Below, piece after piece: positions 1 to 13,100 of a DNA stretch of 64,000 nucleotides (the first letter of the stretch is position 1; each line of letters opens with the position of its first letter). The notes under the pieces are model-generated. The model had not been told where the DNA came from and did not search any database. It worked only from the letters and a program-made list of their open reading frames with translations. This DNA is from Haliotis asinina (Eukaryota > Mollusca > Gastropoda > Lepetellida > Haliotidae): the NCBI RefSeq assembly GCF_037392515.1, contig NC_090285.1, positions 1,553,501 through 1,617,500 on the forward strand, given 5' to 3'. The position numbers and the translations under genes are program-made.

Positions 1-35
1 ACATTGAAAAAGTGTCATTGATGTGAACAGTGTTA

Positions 36-122
36 AAAACATATCCACTTCCCCCCATATGTCCTGAAGGAAAGTTAAAGCAACACACATCTGCTGCGGA
101 CAAACCCAAGAAGTCTGGAAGT
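36..122 (+). CDS. Candidate internal exon of an unidentified plus-strand gene
   Basis: A segment after an acceptor-like AACAG and before a strong donor (GGAA|GTAAGT) stays open in one frame and reads ...PPICPEGKLKQHTSAADKPK, a lysine-rich, low-complexity peptide. It ends in phase 1. The next candidate exons at 346 and 2206 both accept that phase. The upstream part of the gene lies outside the window. I do not recognise the protein. The support is only splice-site quality and reading frame. Confidence 0.35.
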
Positions 123-345
123 AAGTACAAATGTACCAGGAAATTTGTTTGGGGGCAGGAAATCCTGCATTTCCTTTAACCGAGATTTCATCATGTGTTG
201 TGTTTGCTATCATCTTCCTTCCCATCAGTCTATTTTGGATCTGTTCATACGGTTATCCTGATATTAACCATCATTTATCTTTGTGTATGTCCCTGTTACA
301 TGTGTACATTACAGGCATGCATTCCTAGTTAAGCTATCAACAGGC

Positions 346-522
346 CTACACCCAGGTCCTGCGCTGGAAATGCAACTGCACGTGCGCGAGGCGGTAACGG
401 GTCCGGTAGCCATGCCTCTATCAAAGATTCAGAACATTTGGGACGACGGGGGACCATTTCCAGTCCTGTCAGCTGCAATACAGCGGCTATACATGGAATA
501 TGAAACAGCGAAAACTCCATAA
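346..522 (+). CDS. Candidate terminal exon of the same unidentified gene
   Basis: Behind a CAACAG acceptor the sequence is locally rich in CpG, unlike its surroundings. It stays open for 58 codons to a TAA at 520-522. The peptide includes VREAVTGPVAMPLSKIQNIW and later DDGGPFPVLSAAIQRLYMEY. Joined in phase 1 to the exon ending at 122 it would give one C-terminus of the gene; the exon at 2206 would give another. Family not recognised. Confidence 0.35.
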   Translation, partial: LHPGPALEMQLHVREAVTGPVAMPLSKIQNIWDDGGPFPVLSAAIQRLYMEYETAKTP

Positions 523-2205
523 CCTTTGAATATCCTACCTATAATACATCAGACTGTATGCACCAGAATAGTAGAATCTGGCGTCTGGTAACGCTACATA
601 CTTGGTAGAATGAATCCATATAGATCTACATAGGTAAACTTGGAAAACGGAAGTATATTTGCTGACTTTTTGGACCACATTTTCAAGTTCTGGCATTTTC
701 CTGCCTTGGGGTCACTGCCTGTTCTGAAAACACCTGTCGCGTCATTTCTGGTCGATATTATGAGTTAAATCGGTATGCCATAGTAACTGTACGAATTTGA
801 ACTTTTGGTTTTCTTTTAATATAACGCGATTTCCTTTCAATGACGTCATTCCTTTTCCTTCGTTTGTCTGATTCTGGCTTTCTGGTTGCGCTCATCCCGG
901 CTTGTGAATAACATGACTCGTCTTCCTCTATTCAGATTCAACAGGAATTAAAACATGTTTAGCCGTGACGTCCACCAACAGCACGGTATGTCTTTTGTGA
1001 TTAAGTTCATTTGTTTTGCTCTCACGTATCTCTGCCATATTAGGCTTACTCCTAGTTGTAAGAGAAAGACTCTGAACTCGGCGACTTGTCCTGATCGGCC
1101 AACAGGGAGTCGACAATGTGGGTGTACAGTTGTACTAGCATTAGATGAACAATATCACTGATCCTAAGAACTGATACCTCTAACGGTTAAAATACTGTAA
1201 TTTGGCTGAACATTTAAGCGTAAATATTGTCCAGACTGCCCTATATTTGTAAATTAGGAGATCAAAAAGTTCATCCTTGTTTGGAATATTTTAGATTGAT
1301 TATCATACATGTATTCAGGCAGGCTGAAGTGCCGTAATTATAGGATGCATTTAGCAACGTTCTAGCAGAAATAAGCTTCACGTTCTTCTTTGACCCGAGT
1401 GAATGACAAAGTTCGCGGCAGCTTACCTGACCATCTTACGGGATGGACTAAAGGACTTCTGTATGATACAAGGTGGATTGCGCGCCACTGTTATAAAACT
1501 AGCTGTCAAATGAGATGGTAGGATTACATAAGGTGAGCAGTCATTCCTGCTAGCTCTGATGTTCCCGCATCCGTTAACGTGTGGATGAAATGTACACAGT
1601 ATCATGCTCACCTCGACGCTGGAGTCTGGGTGAACAGCCCAAAGGGATGTAGGTTCGAACACTGGCGGAGACCCTGATGTAGCCATTGCTTAAGCATCGT
1701 GATAGACAAATTTCCGATTAGTTCTGGGTACAGTGATTATTTCTTGTACATAAAAGTAGCGAGTGAAGTTTACCCCATCACGCATGTGCAGTTTCATTTC
1801 CCAGCATGACTGACAGCCCAAACATGAATATTTGGCTGTGATGATAACGAGGATGGGTTTTCACATGAATCGTCACCTTTATTTAAAGACACTGAAGTTG
1901 TGCATGTGTCTTTGATGTTTATGGTACACGTGATTCATTTAAAGTTGTTGGTCAGAAATACTCATCAAAACTTGCTTCAATTACCATTGTGCAAATGTCA
2001 TTCAAATCTTCACTCAGGATGGCCATCATCTTTCGGCAGTCTTTTTTAAGCTGATCAAATGTTGTCAGGACCTAATGTAAGGACCCCATATATGAAAACA
2101 TTATACAAAATAATTTAGTTTTCCGTTTCAGACTATGATAGGATTCCCTGGACAATAGCAATATGGCAGTTGATTTGAAGTCCCATGTTTGAATACTATT
2201 TTCAG
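523..2205. other. Non-coding stretch, probable intron
   Basis: AT-rich sequence without a convincing long exon. The only exon-like piece is around 931-985: acceptor TATTCAG, a short frame beginning MFSRDVHQQH, and a donor-like GTATGT. That is too short to call. Confidence 0.3.
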
Positions 2206-2336
2206 ACGAAACAAAAAGCAAGCGCCGTGAGAGACTTGGAGACCAGTCTCCATCACGTCGAAGCAGCTCGTCTGGGAATTCCAACGAGATGGTCCCCAAA
2301 CCTAGCAACATCGGCAAGATTTCCCGCAAGAAGTGA
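2206..2336 (+). CDS. Candidate RS-rich terminal exon of an unidentified plus-strand gene
   Basis: After a pyrimidine-rich acceptor (ACTATTTTCAG) the phase-1 frame reads ETKSKRRERLGDQSPSRRSS, then a serine run and a basic tail, ending in TGA at 2334-2336. The composition (basic, RS/SR-rich) is that of a disordered tail and is unlikely by chance. It fits in phase after the exon ending at 122, or after a small ATG-bearing segment (955-985) that ends in a donor-like CACG|GTATGT. I cannot name the gene. It would be convergent with URB1. Confidence 0.4.
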
Positions 2337-3836
2337 TGCACTTAAACTCTTATGGTCATCATTCACCACTCATGTTTACCAAATGTTATTCCACAGTTAA
2401 AATGGCTGAAGTTCAACGCCAATGATTATAGGGTGATCGCAGGATTTAAATTTCTGTTATACAAAAATGTAAGCACATACAAAACAGTCTGTGAATACAT
2501 CTAACATATTTTCTAGGGAAGTGTGTACACATCTTGCAATACCATTTGAACCCTGCTGACCCGGTGGTATGACTGTGTAGTCTGCTGATGAAAGAGGGCA
2601 AACACTCACGTCTTTACAATTTGATTGCTGATTATTCAGTTGTGATGTATTTTCTGTCAGTTATCCTCAGTGTAAATGGCGCTGTTATCATAGTCCAGGT
2701 TGTGCTGTCTCATGCATGTTATGTCAACACACTGGATTGTTGCATTTGCAATTAATCATCTGTTTGTCCAGATTTGACTGTCTACACACAGATGCGACAC
2801 AGATATTCTTTTGTTATGGTTGTTTGTTTGGGAGATCTATGAGTGTGTGTTATACAGATCTAACTAGGGAGTGGTACAGATGTATAATGGGGAAAATGCT
2901 GCCGTAACCAAAGTGTGATACCAATGTAATGGGAAGTGGGGTGGGGGGTAGGGTGTGTGTGTAATATCAATATCAATAATCAATATGAAACATCACCTTC
3001 TGAGTCGATGCAGATGAGAGGAAATCATTCTATGACATACTATCATATATAAGCATACCATGATACACATGTATATATTTGTGTTCTGAGATTGATCACT
3101 TGTCCCTCATTTACTGGCTAAACATGCCCTCCTCCAGTTCAGACTGCTGGTAACATGAACTGAACTCCAGGTCCTCCTGGTCCCAGTGACGTAAATGTTC
3201 ACTGGTATTACACAGTGACGTAAATGTTCACTGGTATTACACAGTCACATAAATGTTCACTGGCAATACACAGTGATGTAAATGTTCACTGGTGTTACAC
3301 ATTGTCGTAAATGTTCACTGGTATTACACAGACAAGTAAATGTTTACTGGTATTACACAGTCACGTAAATGTGTACTGGTATTACACAGTCACGTAAATG
3401 TTTAATGGTGTAAATGTTTACTGGTATTACACAGTGATGTAAATGTTTACTGGTATTACACAGTGATGTAAATGTTTACTGGTATTACACAGTGATGTCC
3501 ATGTGTAACTGATGACAGACTCAGGATCATGATGAGGAGAAGTGAGCATATAAACTTTTGACAATGGTATTGATTACTTTGTCACATGGAGTTCGCAACA
3601 CCTCCCACCACTAAGCCACCTGATGATCTGAGTCCGCCGTTGGAGCCTGTATGACACTCACTGAATATTGGCAATCAGGGCTGGGTGTGTATAGATGGAC
3701 ATAACTGTCATCAAACTGCTGTTGTCATCTTTCATATGCACATATATCTATGAAACACTCTGTGACAGACCCTGACAACCAGTGGATTGGTGTGTCTAAT
3801 GTAAAGACCACTATTCAGTATTAGAGAATCTCAAAC
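2337..3836. other. Intergenic region between two convergent genes
   Basis: No coding signal is seen beyond short open frames. It contains a GT-rich tract near 2940-2965 and the 29-bp minisatellite at 3184-3500. The rest is simple AT-rich sequence holding the 3' ends of the convergent transcripts. Confidence 0.5.
3184..3500. repeat. Minisatellite, about 29-bp unit, about 11 copies
   Basis: Imperfect tandem copies of a unit containing 'cactggtattacacagtgac' followed by 'gtaaatgtt'. Copies differ by single bases, and some units are shortened. It lies downstream of the URB1 stop codon. Confidence 0.9.
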
Positions 3837-4108
3837 TTATTTTCTCTTTTTCTTCTTTGCACTGTCAGGAGACTGATGTTCTTGTAATGAACTGGAGTTA
3901 AGATCCTGGGAATATAGATGTCTTCTTTTCTTATTTTTTGGAGTTTTTGCCCTAGGCTTATTTAGGTCCCGTGTGACATCCTGTGTAATGTCATCAAATC
4001 CAGCTGTACCACATCCAGTGTCTGTGCTTGTGACACTCGGTGCAGACTGACCAACTGTCTTTAACAGACACTCCCGAAGGACTAGCGATGTCTTCTCCTG
4101 GGATGACA
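3837..4108 (-). CDS. URB1: URB1 exon 33 (terminal)
   Basis: SSQEKTSLVLRECLLKTVGQ ... ends in a nuclear/nucleolar-type basic tail (KNKKRRHLYSQ ... AKKKKRK) and TAA at 3839-3837. Confidence 0.92.
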
Positions 4109-7100
4109 CTGAAGACAGAAACAGTTGCAGAAACAATTTGACACTGAAGGATCATTACTACGCTACATTCCAGCTACATGACTGCTGTCTGTAAACAATC
4201 AAGTTTGAGCCAAACAATCCAGCATTAGACATTTGAGCAATATACGCCAAGTGGAGAAGGCTCCTGTATAGAAAACTGGTCCTTACATGGCTACAACATG
4301 TGGATCAATTACTTGGTGTCACCTGGCTTGAATACTACTACACTGTAAAACCTTGCATTCATAAACTCTGAAACAAAGCAACTTACATGAGGCATCATCC
4401 TGCAGTGATATAGCTGCATCCAGAGCTTTGTGCTGTTCTGCTCCTGCACCTGCCTCCCCCAACACACACACAGCAATCTTGTTGAGCAGCGTCAGTGACG
4501 ACTGCATACAGTCTGTACTCTCTGCTTGTCTGCCATCTGCAGATGCCTCAGACATGTCACAATCCAGCTGTCCCTCCGTCTCACAAGGTAAATCTAACAC
4601 ACTGTTGTATGCCGACAACAAACTGGACAAAAACTGGCACGAGAAATGTGACAAGTCAGTAACAACTTTCCTGCAGACTTGACCAAAACTGTTTTCATTA
4701 CACAGAATACTTAAAACCCAGGATAGAATGTCAGATTTTAGTTTTGGGCTTTTGGCACTGGGTTGGTGTTTGAGAGTCCATGCCATGGTGACAACGGCAC
4801 CGGACACATGCACATCCTCCTCTTGTGCCCACTTGGTACAGCTATCCTGGTGTGCTACAGATGAAGAAGACACAGATTTCTGTGGAGCCCAATACAGACA
4901 CACCCGACACACATTGTTCAACACCTTCACTCTGCTCCCTCTATCTACATCCTTTTCACCAACATCTGATGTTTCACTACTTTTCATAGACTCTGGATTT
5001 GATTTCTCCATTGATGCCATATTTTCACCATCTGCATCTACCTCCATGTTCCCTCCCTCTTCCTCTATGAGGTCCACCTCCTCCACCTGGTAGTAGTTGC
5101 GTTTCCTCTCATCTGTTGCCTTGGAGACCTGTATGTGTATGCCTAGAGGGCTGAGTATGTTCTTCAGCTGTGCAGCTGTTGTGAGGTCGTTCTGCAGCTG
5201 GCTATAGCTGAGCAGGAGCAGAAGAACCTCCTTGACTGTGATTGTTTCTACAGGAGAGGACACATCCTGTGCGGTGTCCCCTGTGAGATCTGTGAGGTGT
5301 TGGAGGGACAACACCATTGTCTCTGTTAGCAGCTGGAGCGAATGGCAAGAAAACTCATGCTGTCTGGAACAAGCGCACAAATACATCAATGTCAAATTGC
5401 ACAGCACAGGGAATTGTGCTTCACATAAAAATCAGGAAGCAACTCATCAACTGTTAGTGATATCACAAAAGAACTGATGTTAGGGACTTAACAGAAATAT
5501 CAAAGCTCTACCTTTTCAAAGAAGAAATTTGTAGATTTGAGTATTATATATGGCCTCATCATCTATCATGAAAAAAATGTCAAGTATTTTGTGGAGTGAG
5601 TGGGTTTAGTTTTTACGGGTCAGTATTTTGTAGAAAGGCACCATGAAAAGGTGTTACCCTTGATGTAGCTACATTCCAGTGGAGGTTTGAAAGTTCTCTC
5701 CTACCTGATGTGAGTGATGAGCCTCTTACAACATAGCAAAATCTCCCGGACAAACTGTGAGGGCAGCGTCCTGGCCCTCTTCTCCTCCATGGTGGACCAC
5801 AGGGTGTGGAGGATGGACGCCAGCAACTCACAGTGCTCCACATCATGCAGTCTGGAAGGATGAGAGTGAGTGAAGGGATGGCATTGAGTGAGTGAGTGAG
5901 TGAGTGATTTTTTATTAATGGTGCAGTTAACAATACCACTGGACACATCACACAGCTACATCTGCTCACATCTGAACCAGGTCTTACCGTTTCATGAGGA
6001 TACTACTGATCCAGGTGAGGATGCCATGGTTCTTGGCCAGATCCACTGCCATTGGTCTACCCGAACAAGCTGCTTTAATGATCCTCAACACACGCACCTG
6101 AAATACAACATCACTACAATGAAGGGAGGGATAATCTTTGAGTAGACAGGGTCACCTGAATTGTGCAAGTTACGCATTTCAACAGTAACAGAAACAAATT
6201 GGCAATTCACATTATTTAATTGTATAATGTAGCAAAAACAATACCTGTCTTACTTTTTAACACTGCATTCATTACCCTTCAGTTTCTCCAAGTGAAACCA
6301 CTAAATGACAAGCACTGGAGATGAAACAAGGTCAATGCAACTTTATTTAACACTCTGATGGGAACACCAAGTCTCGCTTACATACAGCACCAACATCAAG
6401 GTCTGTAGCACTACACAATTAACCTGAGACTATAAATTACTACTTCACTATTGCATACAGACCTGGGAGAATTGGTCGCTCATGGCGGAGTCGCAGAACC
6501 CCTGCAGTAACTTGAAGGTGAACCGCCGCTCCATCGTCTTGTAGTCAGACATCTCCCGAAGACCATCTCCTAGGAGACTTAAAATCCACGTCCTTTCCTT
6601 CCTGTACTGAAATGATGAACAATCACCAGATAACACATGTACTTTCCTCCTTCTTGTGCTGAACCACTGTCGACAGGAAGGTCTAAACCAGGTAGAGAGA
6701 GCCTGTAGATCGTATGAATTAGGAACTGAACATCAGGTAGAAACACTATCACACTGGACAGATCAGGATTCCGATTATAAACTAAAAGCAGGAATATGCT
6801 GCCACCTTCATCCTGACAGGTAGAAACAGGAAGCTCTGTGACAGGTAACACTGTACAGTGTTGCCATGGTTACCTGTAGGTCAGCACTGTTGAAGAGCTT
6901 ATAGAACTCAGGTACATTCTCAGTGTCTAGACTCGGCTTCAGCAGCAAGAAGTTGTTCATCTGCCGGTACATGTGTTCATCTGTAGAGACATAGTTTAAA
7001 ATTTATCAAAACTTGCACTATATGTGTACCTGATGCTAGTAAGAACATACAGCAGGTGTACAAAATCTGATCAACACTGATCAAATAGTCTTGAAATGAG

Positions 7101-10100
7101 TCTTGAACCAATTTGAGTTAAAACACATGACCTCTGATACCATTACGTTCATGTTCCATTTAGTGAGTATTTACTCATAGAGCATGTTATCAAATCACCA
7201 TCACTATTTACCTTCAGATCTCACTACATTCCTTCAACATTTGTCATCAACATCAATGCAGGTATCAACATCTACAGCAAATTTACACTTGCAGGAGTAA
7301 ACATATGAAACTTGTTGCCATGGAAACCCAGAAGCTATCCATCTAGAGGCACAATGTTCAAAAGCACAACGTACCTGGATGTAGCATGAGACGTGAGATG
7401 CGGGCCAGGAATAGCGTGATGAGACAGGTCAGACGTTGGTTCGGCTCCTGTACGCTGTTCCGTAAAGTGTCCAGCAGGTAAGTCACTTGTAGACGTTCAT
7501 GGAACTTGACGGCGGACAGATGGTCGACGTAGCGAGCCAGTACAGTGTACGCAGCCTTCCGTACGCTGGGTTCATGGCTGCTCAGAGCAGTGAGTGTATA
7601 CGCCAGACAGTGACTTGACACAAACTTCCGACAGTCTACCAGGGAATCTACAAAAATATGGAGACAGAAAAGCGGTAAGGTCTCTTGATTCATCTACTGC
7701 CAGTTATTTGAACTAGGCGTGGAATACAATGGAAGGACACACATAATGAGACATCATGTTAGCTCCCAACGTGAAAACAATATTTCCCACTTCAAGGAGT
7801 CATATTCAATCAATGCATCAAAGATTATGACCGTGTCAACAAGAATGTCAAAAAACCTCTGCCATATGTTGCTGAGACTCCGTGGAAGATGATACCCAGT
7901 TGACTGAAAACTGTGAAACTGTTCAAGCCTATTTCTTTCAGCTAAAGACTGGTAAAGATTTCAGTGGAGATTCAGCTGGTGAAGGCTCTGGCCTTAACAG
8001 CAACCACAAGTTCTGATATTGTAAATTATTCTCAAGTGCACTATTGGCATGCACGATTGTTGTTCACTCAAAATGAAGAACATAAAGGTAGGCTTGAGAT
8101 AGCAATTGTGGAAACTAGCCTTTTGATACAGCTCAAGGGCCTGCTTGTCATGGGAAGACAAATGTTAAAATTTTGTCATGTTAGATTAAGTGTGACATTA
8201 TTTTCTTTCAGGAATTTCTAAAAAGAATTAGACAGTGAAGAACTTGAAGACTGACAATAAGCAGACCCAAAGTGCTGATGACTATCTACTTCAGATGACA
8301 TACCCGACCTCAGGAGGCCACAGAACAATGGCAGCACAAAGCAAGGGTCATAAACATCAACAGTAGCCTTGACCTCCTCTGATTCCATGACAACTGCAGG
8401 CTACAAAGACACAAAGAGATTTAAGTTGTGTCCAGCACAATGTGAAAATTTGAAATCTTCAGTTTAAACATTACCCTCTTTGATAAACTACTGTCAGGTT
8501 CCATGATTAAGACAAATATTTATCATCATGACAAATTCTGGATTCAAAAGTGAATCCAGGCACAACCAAGGGACATAATTCTGCAAATATATTTCTACTG
8601 CCTCAAACTTCTGGGGAAGCAACACAGCTGACTGTGATAAAACCAGTACTTGTTCAACATCAGATACAACATGAGCGTACACAACAACAAGCATCATAAT
8701 TTTGGTTATAAATTTAGACAAGGTCAAATAATCTTGTATCTCTGGATGAGTGTGACATGTTTACAACAGACTCATGATTGTTGCCTTATAGCAATCAGAA
8801 ATCTTCCACTTGTACAACAGTAAAGTCACCGACCCTTGCCACCAGATGTTGTCACACATGCTCTCAAATAACACACTGAGACCACTTAATGAAATAAAAA
8901 AGAATAATTCCTTTATCACACAAAAAATGTCCCCAGTATATAAAGTAACTCTGAACCCCAAAATGTTGCATTTTACCGTGAGCTTCCTGCAAATGGGGAA
9001 GTGTAGAGCTGACTTGTACATGTTACGGACATTGAAGGCATCCACGATTTGCTCCATGGACGGCTGTTTGAGGAGAGATGAAGCCAGGGATTTTCTCAGG
9101 GCATAGTGCTCTACCGCCTTTGGTCCCCACAGGAATGGCCTGCAATGTAACAGCTACGGTGTTCATTCACATACGTAACAGGTTTACTAAACAGCATTAT
9201 TAAAGTAGCATTACAACTCAAATGTGATAACAAAAACACTATTGAAATTAATATTGAACATAACTAGACATATAAGCACATGACTGGAGCAACAGAACTC
9301 CAGTCCACATTTCTCTTGTCATTCAGGCACTTTGTCTTGTGCTACATATTTCGCAATGAGCCCTGAATATCAAGGTTTCATATATTTGTGAACAAGTGTC
9401 AAATGCATTCTGATTCCAGCAGAGCTATACAGAAACCATCCAAACCAAGACACAGCACATGGGGGAGGGGAGGAGACAAGGATATAGCTGAAGACACAAG
9501 GCTGATATTCCTGTCCTAATGAAACAACAATAACCATACACCTAAAGGTGTAAAGATAATGAGTGGAAGCAACAATAGTGATGTCACTAACCCATGAAAT
9601 CACAATGGTCTGCAATGCATTGTGATCTAATTTCATTGTAGCAACATTACTGAATCATCTCCAGACAAAGACAGACACAGTCCAGAGTCAAAACCATGAC
9701 CAGCAGAGCCTGGCACAAGGGAGGCAACTCTCAACAGCTGCACAATGTTACGAAAGTGTGGAATATGCTCCTGGGATCAGTGTTTATTTGAAGAAAGTGA
9801 TCACTGTCTTCATACCTGGCATCACTCAGCCCTTTGCCATGTTTCTCATACAGGAACATGATCTTCAGCAGCTTCTGGTCTGCAATCACAAGCAGCATGG
9901 TGATGAGCGAGATGAGGCAATAGCAAGGTATTATACTGACATGGAATCGTCTCGGAATGGCTGGGGTCACAGATGAATACAACAGGCTTATTTTACCTTA
10001 TTCTTTCATGCGCCTGATACTCATTTATGGGCTTAATCTAATATTTTAAACATTTTATACACATATTGTCTAGTGTGTCTCATTTGCCACCATACAACAG

Positions 10101-13100
10101 TTACCTATATGTGACAGTGTGGCTCCATATGCCCCTTGTAACATGATGTAGAGGCTGGGGTCGCAGATGTATACAACAGTTACCTGTATGTGACAGTGTG
10201 GCTCCATATACCCCTTGTAACATGATGTAGAGGCTGGGGTCACAGATGTATACGACCGTTACCTGTATGTGACAGTGTGGCTCCATATGCCCCTTGTAAC
10301 ATGATGTAGAGGCTGGGGTCACAGATGTATACAACAGTTACCTGTATGTGACAGTGTGGCTTCATATGCCCCTTGTAACATGATGTAGAGGCTGGGGTCA
10401 CAGATGTATACAACCGTTACCTGTATGTGACAGTGTTCCTCCATATGCCCCTTGTAACATGATGTAGAGGCTGGGGTCACAGATGTATACAACAGTTATC
10501 TGTATGTGACAGTGTGGCTTCGTATGCCCCTTGTAACATGATGTAGAGGCTGGGGTCACAGATGTATACAACAGTTACCTGTATGTGACAGTGTGGCTCC
10601 ATATACCCCTTGTAACATGATGTAGAGGCTGGGGTCACAGATGTATACAACAGTTACCTGTATGTGACAGTGTGGCTCCATATACCCCTTGTAACATGAT
10701 GTAGAGGCTGGGGTCACAGATGTATACAACAGTTACCTGTATGTGACAGTGTGGCTTCATATGCCCCTTGTAACATGATGTAGAGGCTGGGGTCACAGAT
10801 GTATACAACAGTTACCTGTATGTGACAGTGTGGCTTCATATGCCCCTTGTAACATGATGTAGAGGCTGGGGTCACAGATGTATACAACAGTTACCTGTAT
10901 GTGACAGTGTCGCTCCATATGCCCCTTGTAACATGATGTAGAGGCTGGGGTCACAGATGTATACAACAGTTACCTGTATGTGACAGTGTCGCTCCATATG
11001 CCCCTTGTAAGACAGTGTAGTGGCTGGGGTCACAGCATTCTGAGTTGGTTTCAACCAGAGTCAACAGAAGATTCACCATCTGGTCTGAAGAATGGTATTT
11101 CTTTTTAGATTAAATCTTATTAGATCCAATAATGGTGATTACAGTCCAGGTATTACTTGACATATATAATCCATACACCTTAAATAATATACTGATTTCA
11201 GGAAGGTTTTTCAGATAATTAAACCATCACTTTAACTTGGGTGACGCACTGAAATAGGCTTGTCTGTTGGTTAATGACTGAATGTTGGCTGCATGAACAC
11301 ATGGAGTGAGTGAGTTTAGTTTTAAGCCGCACTCAGCAATATTCCAACTATATGGCGGCGGTCTGTAAATAATCGAGTCTGGACCAGACAATCCAGTGAT
11401 CAACAACATGAGCATCGACCTGCGCAATTGGGAGCCGATGACATGTGTCAAACAAGTCAGCGAGTCTGATCACCCGATCCCGTTAGTCACCTCTTATGAC
11501 AAGCATAGTCGCCTTTTATGGCAAGCATGGGTTGCTGAAGGCCTATTCTACCCTGGTACCTTCACAGGTCTGAACACATGGAGACACATAGTTGTAGGTA
11601 CGGAAGCATGCAGTAAAACATGGATAAAGTATTGTGACTATGTGTCCCAGTCCACCCAACTGGGTACCTCATAAGAATGGGAAAGCCATGTCGAATTGAT
11701 GTGCCTAGTGACTGCACAAGTTGAATAATCCCCTGGAGAGTGGAAATTGAAAATACAATGTTCCTTGAGATTGACATTCGATGACCGTGGAAAATCAAAG
11801 CACATTGAGCATTCATGTAGATGAGATTATCAACAGAACTATATAAATACCCATACAGTATGTCAATCTCAGTCTCAACCTGTCTGTTTAGGGGACACAC
11901 ATCTCAAAAGTAACTCATGAGACTGACTGCCATACAATGTCCACCATCCATAACACATTCCAGAATTGTCCTCTGGTCACTTTGAACATTTCAGATTGAT
12001 CTTTTCAAAGTGTGGGTAGGACGGAAGTTACCAATTTGAATTGATTTTCAAGCTTCAAGTATCTTGTTTGTCAGCCCACCTTTGACAAGTACCCATGTGC
12101 ACTGCAGATGGATGTCCTCATACCTTTGTGCAGTCTCAGTGACAACTAACATCTGATAGTTATTACATTGGTTTACTGTTTTTGTTCAGCAGAAAAAAAG
12201 TCTCTACTTCATAAAAACAGCGTAGTCTGGAATTACATAAACTACCGTGAAACTTACAGCATCACTTCATGGCCACGTCGGAAGTATCACATCAGTCTGA
12301 AGGATATTGTTATTACCTTTGACCTCTTGACCTTTCTCCCCAAGCATGACCAGCATGAAGTGTGAGTGGCTCATAAGCATTTCATACAGCATTGTGATTG
12401 GTGGAGACACATCATATGACTCTACATACACCAGTGGAACCAGCCTGTCAATCACCTTCAGTAGCTTGGGTTCACAAAATAGAACTCTGCAAAATATAGG
12501 TCAAAGTTCACACAGTTAACATACAACCAACAGCCACTGCAAACGCTGACAGACAAACATTTTCAACCTGATGTAGTAACTGCAGGGAGACTGATACAGC
12601 ATCAGCAGTAGTAGCCCAGAGGTGACAGTGTTGGCATATCTGGGTTCAGATTCCCCTTGGGGAACCAGGTGTGGGGAGAAGATTGGAACAGTGCTATACT
12701 CTTTACAATTTCACTCACTCACAAACACATATATATATTGTGGAGGTTCTTAAAGTACATGTTGCACTGTATGTTATTCTATATGTTGTAGTACAAGTCA
12801 TATATATGTTGTAGTATATGTTATTCTGTATGTTGTAGCATAATTCTATATGTTGTAGTATATGTTATTCTATATGCTGTAGTTGACAGGTCATTGGATC
12901 CAAGTTGCATAGATCAATGCTCATGCTGTTGATCACTGGATTGATCATTATTTCGAGACTGACACCACATGACTGGAATATGTTATGGTAATATGTTGCT
13001 GTATATATGTTGCTGTATATATGTTGCTGTATATATGTTGCTGTACATATGTTGCTGTATATATGTCGTTGTATATATGTCGCTGTATATATGTCGCTGT

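Noticed and set aside
1423-1686. 87-codon minus-strand open frame
   Set aside because: No family resemblance, no splice borders, ordinary composition; probably chance.
4428-5093. Plus-strand open frames opposite URB1 exon 32
   Set aside because: Shadows of the long minus-strand exon; composition (Ser/Cys-rich) is that of the antisense frame.
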